Part shown: positions 1 to 10,900 of the stretch, piece by piece
Numbering within the stretch: the first letter of the stretch is position 1
How the letters are laid out: each line of letters starts with the position of its first letter
DNA from: Brevibacillus formosus
Lineage (GTDB): Bacteria; Bacillota; Bacilli; Brevibacillales; Brevibacillaceae
DNA: 64,000 nucleotides
Assembly (NCBI RefSeq): GCF_003013405.1
Contig: NZ_PXZL01000003.1
Coordinates: 124,001-188,000 of the forward strand
Reading direction: 5' to 3'
Position numbers and translations under genes: made by a program
The notes under the pieces: model-generated
What the model saw: the letters and a program-made list of their open reading frames with translations, nothing else
Databases searched by the model: none
Told to the model about the DNA's origin: nothing

Positions 1-1
1 G

Positions 2-1930
2 CTCACCATCCTCACAAAGAGAGATTGGGAGATACTCACGCAGATCAATGAGACGGCTGCCGATTTTCCGGAAAAGGCGACCATCCCGTCTCTTTTTGAG
101 GAATGTGTCAGAACCTATCCGAACCATACAGCAGTTGTTTTTGAAAAAGAGCAGTTGTCTTATGAACAATTGAATCAAAAAGCGAATCAATTGGCCCATT
201 ATTTACGGGAGCGAGGAGTAACCACGGAATCGATCGTTGCTCTTCTCATGCCGCCTTCTTTAGAAATGCTCATAGGTATCTTAGCCATAGGAAAAGCGGG
301 GGGCGCTTACTTGCCGATCGACCCGGACCTTCCAGCACACAGAATGGAATATATGTTAAAAGACAGCCAGGCTGCACATATCCTTACACAAACATCACAG
401 GAGCTCGTCAGCCATTTTAGCGGTGAAGTGATGTTTGTTGACGATAACAAGCTGCTTCTTTATCCCGATACCAATCTTGAGCCCGTTCATGATCCGAATC
501 ATCTGGCCTACATTATTTATACTTCCGGAACAACAGGTAACCCCAAAGGAGTCATGGTTGAGCACAGAAATGTGGTTCGTTTGTTTTTCCATGAAAATAA
601 CAGGTTTGATTTTACCTGTCACGATACTTGGGTGCTGTTTCACTCGTTCGGTTTCGATTTTTCTGTTTGGGAGATTTTCGGGGCATTGCTTCATGGAGGC
701 AAGTTGGTGGTGCTCCCCCATTTGCAAAAAAGAGATTACCGGCAATTGGTACAGCGATTAAGAGAAGAAAAGGTAACGATTTGGAACCAGACTCCCTCTT
801 CCTTTTACCAGTTTATCGAGGAAGAGCTGAAAACGCCTGACAAAGGACTCTGCTTGCGGTATGTCATTTTTGGCGGGGAGGCTCTGCTGCCTGCGAAGCT
901 TGCTGCCTGGTATGACAAATATCCCGAAACCAAACTGATCAATATGTACGGCATTACGGAAACGACCGTCCATACGACCTATAAAGAAGTGACCTCACAA
1001 CAGATTCAAGAGAATAAAAAGCTGATCGGCGTCCCTTTTTCTACTGTCCAATTGTATGTATGTAACCGACAAGGCGAAACGGTGCCAATCGGAGTCGTCG
1101 GGGAAATGTGGATTGGCGGCGAAGGGGTCGCTCGTGGCTATTTAAACAAACCTGAATTGACGAAGGAACGGTTTCAGCTTCGCCAGATTGGAGACCGGAT
1201 GGAACGCCTCTATTGCTCCGGCGATTTGGGCAGGTATTTGCCCAATGGGGAAGTAGAATACATCGGGCGCCGTGACAAACAGGTAAAAATCCGAGGATTT
1301 CGGATCGAACTGGATGAAGTGCGTTCTCATCTTTTAACCATGGAGGCTATTCAAGAGGCAGTGGTGATGGCGCGGGAAATCGAAGAAGATACCAAAATTC
1401 TTTGTGCCTATGTGGTAATGAAAGAGAAGAAGGAAGACCGCTTCGATCCGGTGGAAATCAGGCAATATCTGCAAACGCGGGTCGCCGATTATATGATTCC
1501 GTCCTTCATCCTTCAGCTCGAAAGCATACCATTAACGATTAATGGAAAAGTGGATAATACCCAACTCCGCCAAATGGAATTCAAGCAGAGCGGAAAGCAT
1601 GAATTCGTTCAACCGAACACAGATATGGAAAAAAAGATAGCCGAGGTGTGGAGCAAGGTTCTCAGAACGGATCCAATCGGCATTCATTCTACGATCTTTG
1701 ATTTAGGTGGAACTTCTTTTGATGTGATTAAAATCAGCAAGGAATTGACTGAGCAGTTAGGACAAGAGATATCAGTCGTTACGCTGTTCACTTACCCCAC
1801 TGTCAGCATGCTAGCAAAGGTATTGGAAGCTGAGGTCACGGTCCAGAAGTTGCAAGTCGACGCCCGACTCGATTCTATCGAAGAAGGGAAAAGAACGAGA
1901 TTGCAAAAATTACGTCTGTTAAAAAAGTAG
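2..1930 (+). CDS. NRPS, C-terminal part: (C end)-A(Thr)-PCP
   Basis: This is the 3' end of a non-ribosomal peptide synthetase gene that begins upstream of the window; the frame is open from base 2, giving 642 visible residues. The first ~30 residues are the tail of a condensation domain and its linker. They are followed by an adenylation domain (about residues 35-530, with YTSGTTGNPKG and the NGKV lysine motif) and a peptidyl carrier domain with its phosphopantetheine serine in LGGTSFD. The pocket residues I read by aligning to GrsA are D-F-W-N-I-G-M-V-H-K, the canonical threonine code, so the module should activate and tether L-Thr. The protein ends in a short basic tail (KRTRLQKLRLLKK), probably docking to the next subunit, whose start codon follows the stop by only 7 nt (translational coupling). 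The domain assignment is firm; Thr is a strong prediction. Confidence 0.93.
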   Translation, partial: LTILTKRDWEILTQINETAADFPEKATIPSLFEECVRTYPNHTAVVFEKEQLSYEQLNQKANQLAHYLRERGVTTESIVALLMPPSLEMLIGILAIGKAGGAYLPIDPDLPAHRMEYMLKDSQAAHILTQTSQELVSHFSGEVMFVDDNKLLLYPDTNLEPVHDPNHLAYIIYTSGTTGNPKGVMVEHRNVVRLFFHENNRFDFTCHDTWVLFHSFGFDFSVWEIFGALLHGGKLVVLPHLQKRDYRQLVQRLREEKVTIWNQTPSSFYQFIEEELKTPDKGLCLRYVIFGGEALLPAKLAAWYDKYPETKLINMYGITETTVHTTYKEVTSQQIQENKKLIGVPFSTVQLYVCNRQGETVPIGVVGEMWIGGEGVARGYLNKPELTKERFQLRQIGDRMERLYCSGDLGRYLPNGEVEYIGRRDKQVKIRGFRIELDEVRSHLLTMEAIQEAVVMAREIEEDTKILCAYVVMKEKKEDRFDPVEIRQYLQTRVADYMIPSFILQLESIPLTINGKVDNTQLRQMEFKQSGKHEFVQPNTDMEKKIAEVWSKVLRTDPIGIHSTIFDLGGTSFDVIKISKELTEQLGQEISVVTLFTYPTVSMLAKVLEAEVTVQKLQVDARLDSIEEGKRTRLQKLRLLKK

Positions 1931-1937
1931 GGATGAT

Positions 1938-4900
1938 ATGGGACACCAATACAATGGTTTGGAAATTGCAGTAATCGGCCTGTCGGGGAGATTTCCAGGA
2001 GCGAACACGATTGCGGCGTACTGGGAAAACTTGAAAAATGGGGTTCATTCCATCCAAACATTTTCGGAAGCCGAGCTAATCGAGGCTGGCGTAGATCCGA
2101 AAGCAATCAATAGTGAAGAATACGTCAAGGCAAAGGGGTATCTGGAGAGCGGGAATCGCTTCGATGCCCATTTTTTTGATTATACGCCACTGGAAGCGGA
2201 GCTCATGGACCCCCAAATGAAAGTCTTTCATGAGTGCATCTGGGAAGCACTGGAGGATGCCGGCTATGCTGCCGAGGTTGACCAAAAGCTGATTGGTCTA
2301 TTCGCAGGAGCTTCCCCGAACCATATGTGGGAAGGGCTTATGAGCCTGTCAGGAAAAAGTGAAGCTATCGGCCACTGGGCAGCCACCCAGCTCGTGGATA
2401 AAGACTATTTGAGCTTGCGGATCGCTCACAAATTAAATCTCAAAGGGCCTGCCTTGACGATTTATACCGCTTGCTCGACTTCGCTAGTTGCTGTTCATAT
2501 GGCGGCTCAATCACTCCTGAACGGCGAATGCGATATGGCTTTGGCTGGCGGGGTTACTGTCACTCTGCCTGGAAAAAGCGGGTATGTTTATCAGGAAGGG
2601 ATGATCTTATCTCCAGACGGCAAATGCAAGGCGTTTGATGCGAACGGAAAGGGCATCGTTGGCGGAGATGGAGCAGGGGTTGTCGTATTAAAGAGATTGC
2701 AAGATGCCATAGACGATCGTGATCAGATATATGCAGTGATCAAAGGCTCCGCTATCAACAATGATGGTTTGCAAAAAAGCGGGTTTACAGCGCCGAGCAC
2801 CCTCGGACAAGCGGAAGTAATCCGAACCGCTCTCAAAGTCGCGGAAGTGACGCCAGAGAGCGTTGATTACATTGAATGCCATGGTACAGGGACACCGCTT
2901 GGCGATCCCATTGAGCTCGAAGCCCTGGAGCTCGCCTATCAACCTTCTCAGAAGCATTCGTGCGCACTTGGCTCGGTAAAGGCAAACGTTGGACATTTGG
3001 ATAGCGCAGCCGGAATCGCTTCCTTCATCAAAACAGTGCTGTCTATCAAGCATCGCATGCTTCCGCCTTCCCTTCATTTTCAAACCCCGAATCCTCATTT
3101 AAACGTGATTGAAAAGGGGTTTTACATCAACGATAAGCTGACAGAATGGAAGAAAACGCACGAGCCTATCCGGGCGGGGATCAGCGCTTTTGGAATCGGG
3201 GGGACAAATGCTCATGTGATTATCGAGGAAGCCCCAGCCTCGCCAGAATCATCTTCTGGACGGAAATGGCAGCTGATTCTGCTCTCTGCAAAAACAGAGC
3301 AAGCCCTGGAGCGATATAAGCAAAATGTTGAGGACTATATGCATGCAAATCCGGATGTGCGTCTTGAAGATATTGCCTATTCGCTACAGGTGGGCCGGAA
3401 GCATTTTCCGTTTCGAGATGTAGCACTTTGCAACCCGACAGTAGCGGAACCGGTCCGCTTCTCAGCGGGCAAGTGTAAGGCGGGTCTAACAAAGCTGAAT
3501 CTTCCTGTCATTTTCGTGTACCCTGATTTTTCCGATGACAACTGGGGAGATAGTGAATTTGAAGAAATCGTTCAATTATGTCAAGAAGAGCCTACGGTCA
3601 AACGAATCATAGAGCAAGCGCTGCTCCTCCTGAATCGGCAAGCATCAGACCGAGCGGATACGCTAACAACGGAGCACCTGCGTGAGGAAAAGTATGGCGA
3701 CGTTGTGCGCTTTATTCTCTACTATGCCATTACGATGTTGTTCAGAGAATGGGGCATCAAGTCGGAGGGCACGCTTGGATACGGAAAGGGCAAACTGCTG
3801 GTCGATTGCTTGACTGGCGGTCTTTCCTTCGAAGAGGCTATCTTCACACTGGTAGATAAACCGGCGCTTGACACCTTTGTCCACTCGGAGAACAATCGTG
3901 ACATTTCCAATCCAGAAGCCATTTATATGTTCTTTGGTTCAACCAAAGATGAGCACACGAGCAGTAAGAAAATGGAAACCGATACGATACATATTTGGCT
4001 GGAGAAGATGAATTCGTATACCATCCTGAATGCCTTAGGGACCATGTGGCTGTATGGCAACGAAATAGATTGGAATGAATTTTATAAACACGAGCAGCGA
4101 AATCGCGTCTCCTTGCCCACCTATTCATTTGAACCCCAGGAATTCCCGGTAGAGAGAGACCTGTTCCAATTTGAGCAGTTCACCAGTCGTCATCTGAACA
4201 GCGAGAGCAATACGGCCAAAAGAAGGGAAGACATCCGCAAGTGGTTTTATGTACCTGCTTGGGAGAGCTCCCATCTGCCAAGCTATGCGGAGGGAACCTA
4301 TTCTCATGGCGCGACCTGGCTTATTTTCAATGACAAGACAGGTTTGGGAGAAACGTTGTCCAACGAGTTAAGGGAACATGACGTTAAGTATATCCTTGTC
4401 GATCAAGCGGAGCACTTCCAAAAAGTAGCGACGGACCATTACATGGTAAATCCGCAAAATCCGAAAGAATTAGACCGCTTGTTGGAAAATCTAGAGGTAG
4501 TACCGGAGTACATCTGCTATCTTTGGGCGGTGACTCCTCCGATCGAGCCAGAGTTGGCAGTCGTTGACTCCAGTCAGCAGTTGTTTCTCTACAACCTCTT
4601 ACAGATTGCCCAATACATAGGAAGCAAGGCAGGCAACAAAGATACTCGGTTACAAATCGTGACAAACGGGTTGTATTCCGTTACCCAAGAAGAACAGATA
4701 TGCCCGATGAAGGCGGTATTGCTGGGGGCAAGTAAAATCATTCCTTACGAGTACCCTGGTAGCAAGGTTTGCACTGTCGATATCGAGCTTTCAGAAGGAA
4801 ACAACTTGAAAAATAGTTACATGGCTTCAAATTTGATTCGGGAATTTCATTTTGATTTTCCGCACAAGCAAGTGGCTTATCGTGGCAAAAGCAGGTGGAT

Positions 4901-7900
4901 TGAATCGGTTCGAGAGCCTATCCTAGTGAAACACCCCGGAAAGCTGGCACTCCTTAAGGAGAACCTTGTCTGCTTGATCACAGGCGGATTAGGAGGAATG
5001 GGCTTTGCCATGGCAGAGTATTTGGCCAGACAATATAAGGCCCGGCTGGTTTTAGTGGGACGTTCCCCTTTTCCTCCTAGACAGGAATGGGAGCAATGGC
5101 TGAAGGAAAAACCTGATCATAGGCTATCAAACACCATTCGTACGATCCTGTCATTGGAACAGGCAGGGGCAATGATCAACGTATACAGCGTGGACATCTC
5201 TGATTACTCGTCCATGCAAAAAGTCATTCACGAAGCAGAAGCGCAGTTTGGGCCAATTACTGGTATCTTGCACACAGCGGGAGTCCCGGATTATGCAGGT
5301 GTCATTCAAAGAAGAACAAAAGAAATGACGGACCCAATCCTACTCCCCAAAGTACAGGGAACTATCGTGTTGGATACGCTTTTTATGGGGCGAACGCTCG
5401 ATTTCTTTCTATTGTTTTCGTCGATCGGCAACTACATTTACGGACGCAAATTCGGCCAAGTGGGATATAACGCAGCAAATGAATTTTTAGATGCGTTCGT
5501 CGCTTATCGCTTGCAGAATCGACCTGGCTTTACGGCGTCCATCAACTGGAACGATTGGGCGCAAGTAGGGATGTCTGTCACGGCCATGGAAAAAAATCGC
5601 GGCATGAACAGACAAGTCAACGAGCAGCAGTTTGAGGAAGAAGCGATTACACCGCAAAACGGTGTAGAAGTGCTGCAATATATTCTGGAAAACCAATTCA
5701 CCCGGGCCATCGTCTCTGTCCTTGATCTTCCTGCCTTGATGGAGGAAAGCAATCAGCTTCGCGAAGAATCCATCCTGGAAAAAGAAGCGGCAGTAGCTGC
5801 CCAAACAGAACTGATTCCTGCCAAAATCAGCAGTGCAATGCTGTCCGAAGCAGAGCTGGAGCAGACCATAGCGGACATATGGCGTAGTGTATTGGGAACT
5901 ACATCGATTGGCAGTGATGAAGACTTCTTTAGCCTGGGAGGGGATTCGCTTAAAGCCATTACGATTATTGCCCTTCTCTATAAAAAACTGGATGTAAAAC
6001 TCCCACTGCCGACTTTTTTCAACAAGCCTACAATTGGAGACATCGCTCGTTTTATTCGCGAGGCAGATCGAACGGATTTTTCACAGATTAAAAAGGCAGT
6101 GATAAAACCGGGATATCCTTTGACTTCCGGGCAAAAAAGGCTTTATTTTCTCAGTCAAATGGAAGTTGAGAACAAGCAGTACAACAATATTATTGCATTG
6201 CGTGTTAAGGGGCCGCTGTCCTACGAAAAATTGGAAAAAAGCTTGAATGAGCTCATTCGCAGGCATGAAAGCTTGCGCACTTCGTTCCGACGAATCGATG
6301 GGGAACTGTTACAGGTTATCCATGAACCTTTCTTATTTACCCCTGATTACAGGGAAATCAATGAACCAATAAACGACGCACACATCGAAGCGTGGATACA
6401 ATCCTTTGATTTAGAGGTTGCTCCTGCATGGAAGGTGGGGATTTTTAAAGAGAGCGAGCAAAGTCATCTTCTTGTCTTTAATATCCACCATATCATCACA
6501 GATGGCACATCCAATGCGATCCTGATCGAAGAATTTACTGCTCTTTACCAAAATGATGTACAGTCGGCAGGATTGGCTGCCTTATCAATTCAGTACAAGG
6601 ATTATGCTGAATGGCAAAAGGAAAAAACAACACTAGAAAGCCATCAAGCTGACCAGAAGTATTGGACAGACATGTTTACTGGAGAAATTCCGTTGCTCGA
6701 TTTACCGACAGATTTTTCTCGTCCAGCATTCAAAACCTACCGCGGAAGCATGGAGATGTTTTCTATACCGCAAAATCAGGCAGAAGAAATAAAGAAAATC
6801 GCTGCCGCTCATGAAGTGACGCTTTATATGGTGTTGCTTGCTGCTTGGAAAGTTCTTTTGGCAAAGCTGAGCGATCAGGAAGATATAATCGTAGGAATTC
6901 CTACTTCGGGCAGAAATCACAGCGATATCCAAAATGTCGTGGGCATGTTTGTTCAGACGCTGCCAGTCAGAAGTTCTGTAAACAAAGAAATGAGCTTTGC
7001 AGAACTGCTAAGTGAGCTCAAAATGAATATGTCCCATGCGCTGGAGCATCAAGATTATCCATTCGAAGAGCTCGTCAGCCAGGTGGAGCTTTCTCGGGAT
7101 TTTGGCCGAAATCCTCTGTTTGATGTGATGTTTACCTTTCAAAACGCCCGTCATCAGGCGAGTAGCGCGCACGTCCCGTTTGAGGGAGTGCAAATAGAGC
7201 CGTATTCATTTAAAGCAAACTCATCTCGGTTTGATTTGACATTGGATGGCGAGGAACGGGAGGGCGAGCTGTTTTTTACTGTAGAGTATTCTACTAATTT
7301 GTTTACAAAAGAAACTGTCTCCCGGTTTATTCGCTATTTCCAAAAGATCATGCAAGAGGTGCTCGCCCAGCCAAAGCAAAAAATTAGCCAAATTCATTTG
7401 GTAGATGCCCAAGAGCTGGAGCTATTGTTGGCTGGGTTTAATCAGACATCGGGTGAATATCCAGAGCATCTTGTGGTGCACCAGCTTTTTGAGACGATGG
7501 CTGAAAAGTATCCCGACAAGCCAGCAGTAACGTTCCAAAATCAAACGATGACGTACCGTGAGCTAAACGGAAGGGCCAATCAAGTGGCCTATACGCTAAA
7601 ATCGCATGGTGTCGGTCCAAATAAGTTGGTTGCTCTCATTACCACCCGTTCGTTCGATATGATGGTTGGAATCTTGGCTATTAGCAAAGCGGGTGGGGCG
7701 TATTTGCCTGTCGATCCGAGCCTGCCACATAACAGAATTGCTTACATGCTTCAAGACGGCCACGTGCAAGTTATTTTGACCAATACAACTGTGGAGACAA
7801 CAGACGATCGCAAGGTTATAGACATGCGCGATCCAAAAATTCATATGAACCCTCTTGATTCGCTGCCGATTGAGAATAACAGCAGGGATGTAGCGTATTG

Positions 7901-10900
7901 CATGTATACCTCGGGAACAACCGGCTTTCCCAAAGGGATTTTAATCGAGCATCGGGCGTTAATGAATTTCCTGCACGGAATCACGGATGTACTGACCTTG
8001 CGGGAAACTGAGCGGTTTTTATCGTTAACAACAGTTTCTTTCGATATTTTCTGGTTAGAGAGTATCCTGCCGCTTTTAACCGGTCATCATGTAGTCATTG
8101 CCGATGAAGAAAGTCAGCGAGATATTCGTTCGTTAGCCAGCCTAGTCAGAAGCGAGGAAATTACGGTGATGCAAACCACACCGTCACGGTTAAAACTGTT
8201 GCTGGCTGAGCCGGATTTAGCGGAGCAGTTGAGTCGCTTACGTTACTTGCTGATCGGGGGAGAAGCTTTGCCGCTTTCAGTGGCAAATCAAGCGCTGAGA
8301 TTGTTGAGAAATGGACGCGTCTACAACCTTTATGGCCCTACAGAAACGACGATTTGGTCCACGATTGAGGAAGTGACGGAAGATCGTCCGATCACGATCG
8401 GCAGACCGCTCAAGAATACCCAAGTCTATATCCTCAACCAGGAGATGGTCCCGCAGCCAATCGGGGTTCCTGGCATGCTGTTTATCGGTGGACACGGTTT
8501 AGCACGGGGTTATCAGAACAAACCGGAGCTGTCCCATGAGAAATTTACGGAAAACCCGTTTCGGCCAGGCGAAAAAATTTATGGTACTGGTGACATGGCA
8601 AGATGGACGGCGAACGGCTTGATCGAATATTTGGGAAGAAAAGATTTTCAGGTAAAAATACGGGGCTATCGAATTGAAATGAGTGAAATAGAAAAGCTGC
8701 TTGATGCCCATCCTTCTATTGAAAAAGCAGTCGTCCATGTACAACAAGATGCTCATCACGAGCAAATGCTTATCGCCTATTTCACATCTGCCCATGCTGA
8801 ATCTAGCTATGAACTCCGCGAGTATTTGCGTAAACTTGTCCCAGAATATATGATTCCTCAATCCTTCACGAGGATAGAGAAGATTCCCCTTACGATCAAC
8901 GGCAAGATTGACTGGAAGTCGCTTCCGTCGGTAACTGGGGTAGTGGAGGAGCAAAAGGACCTTGTCGGACCGAGAGACGAGGTGGAAGCGAAGCTATATG
9001 AGATTTGGCAGAAAGTGTTGCGAATCGAAAACTTTGGAGTTCGGGAAAGATTTTTTGAATTGGGCGGAAATTCCATCCAAATCATGCAGCTTGTATATGA
9101 AATTAATAATTGTTTCTCTGGTTCCTTACAGTTTAAACACTTTATCGAACTACAAACCATCGAGGCGATTGCCCGTTTTATCCGAGAATCGATTCAGGAA
9201 GAGCGGGAATCAGAATTGCCCGTACTGATACCTGACCCTAGTCAAATGCATGAACCGTTTCCTTTAACGAATGTCCAAATGGCCTATTATTTGGGCAGGA
9301 GCAGCAGGTTTGAGTTAGGCGGAATTTCTACACATGCGTATCAAGAGGTCGTAACGACGCTCGATATTCATCGACTAAACCATTGCTTGAATATTTTGAT
9401 CCGCAGGCATCCCGCGCTTCGGACGATCTTTTTGGAAGACGCCCGTCAGCAGATTATGGCAGAAGTACCCGAATACTGCATAGACATACGCGATCTGCAG
9501 GCTTGCGGAAATGTTGAAAAAACCGAGATGATCAAGAAAGAAAGAGAACGGATGTCCCACGCTATTTTCCGTCCGGATCAATGGCCTCTATTTGAAATCA
9601 AAGCGTTTCGCTTGTCTGAGCAAGAGAGTCTTTTATGCCTCAGTTTTGATTTGCTCATCATGGATGCCTATAGTCTGGAGATCTTAGGAAAAGAATTACA
9701 AGAGCTTTATCAGGACGATGCAGCGAAGCTCGATGATTTGTCTATTTCCTTCCGGGATTATATGATCGGTTATCAACAATTAAAAAACAGCAAGTGGTAC
9801 TCGCAAGACAAGGAGTACTGGATGGCCAAGCTGCCCGATTTCCCACTAGCTCCAGAAATTCCGTTACGGGTCCAACCCATGCACGTTAAAAATCCGTATT
9901 TTCAAAGAAAATCAAAACGATATACGGAGAAGAGCTGGCAGCAGTTAAAGAAAGTGGCCCAGAAGCACAATTTGACCCCTTCGACTGTTTTGTGCACGGC
10001 GTATACAGAGGTCCTGGCGAATTGGAGCAATCAAGTGGCATTCAGCCTCAATTTGACGTTGTTTAATCGACTCCCGATGCACCCGGATGTGGACAAACTC
10101 ATCGGAGATTTTACTTCCGTGATTGTAGTTGACGTGCATTTGAATCCGAACGATTCGTTCTGGGAGAAAGCAGGCAAAGTTCAAAAAACGCTGATGGAGG
10201 CGCTCGCTCATCGCCATTTTGATGGAATTGATCTGATGCGGGAAATCAGTAAGCAAAGAGAAATGAGCAACAAAGCCCTTATGCCGGTCGTTTTTACTAG
10301 TGCTTTGTTTGAAAATGGAGACAGCGACCAGCAAGCTGATGGTCTTGTGGAGAATTCATCCGAAAGGGAGAACCAAACAAACGGAATTACACAAACATCT
10401 CAAGTCTATCTGGATAATCAGGTGGCGCTCATCAATGGAAACATGGTAATCAACTGGGACTATATCAGTGAATTGTTTGATCCTTTGGTGATCGATACCA
10501 TGTTTGAACAGTATCTGGCCAGAATCGATGCCATTTTGAACGATGAAGCCGAAAAACAGCTGGCCTGGGTATCCGAGACCGACAAAGAAGCAATTTTCAC
10601 ATACAACGATACTGCCACTCCTATTCCGAGAAAAACGTTGCACGGGCTGTTTGAAGAAACGGTTGCACAAACTCCCTATGCGGTGGCGATAGAAGATGCA
10701 CAGGAGAGCATCACTTACCTAGACCTTGACGAGCAAGCAAACAAAGTGGCTAATTACTTGCAGCAAATCGGCGTAGGCGCGGGAGACCTCATTGGCGTTA
10801 TTGCCAAACGGGAAATAGTCACCTTTGCACATCTGTTAGGCGTCCTAAAAAGCGGTGCCGCCTATGTGCCTATTGACCCTGACTACCCGTTAGAGCGCGT

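Noticed and set aside
8499-8954. Open frame of 151 codons on the minus strand
   Set aside because: Antisense to the Gly adenylation domain with no independent support.
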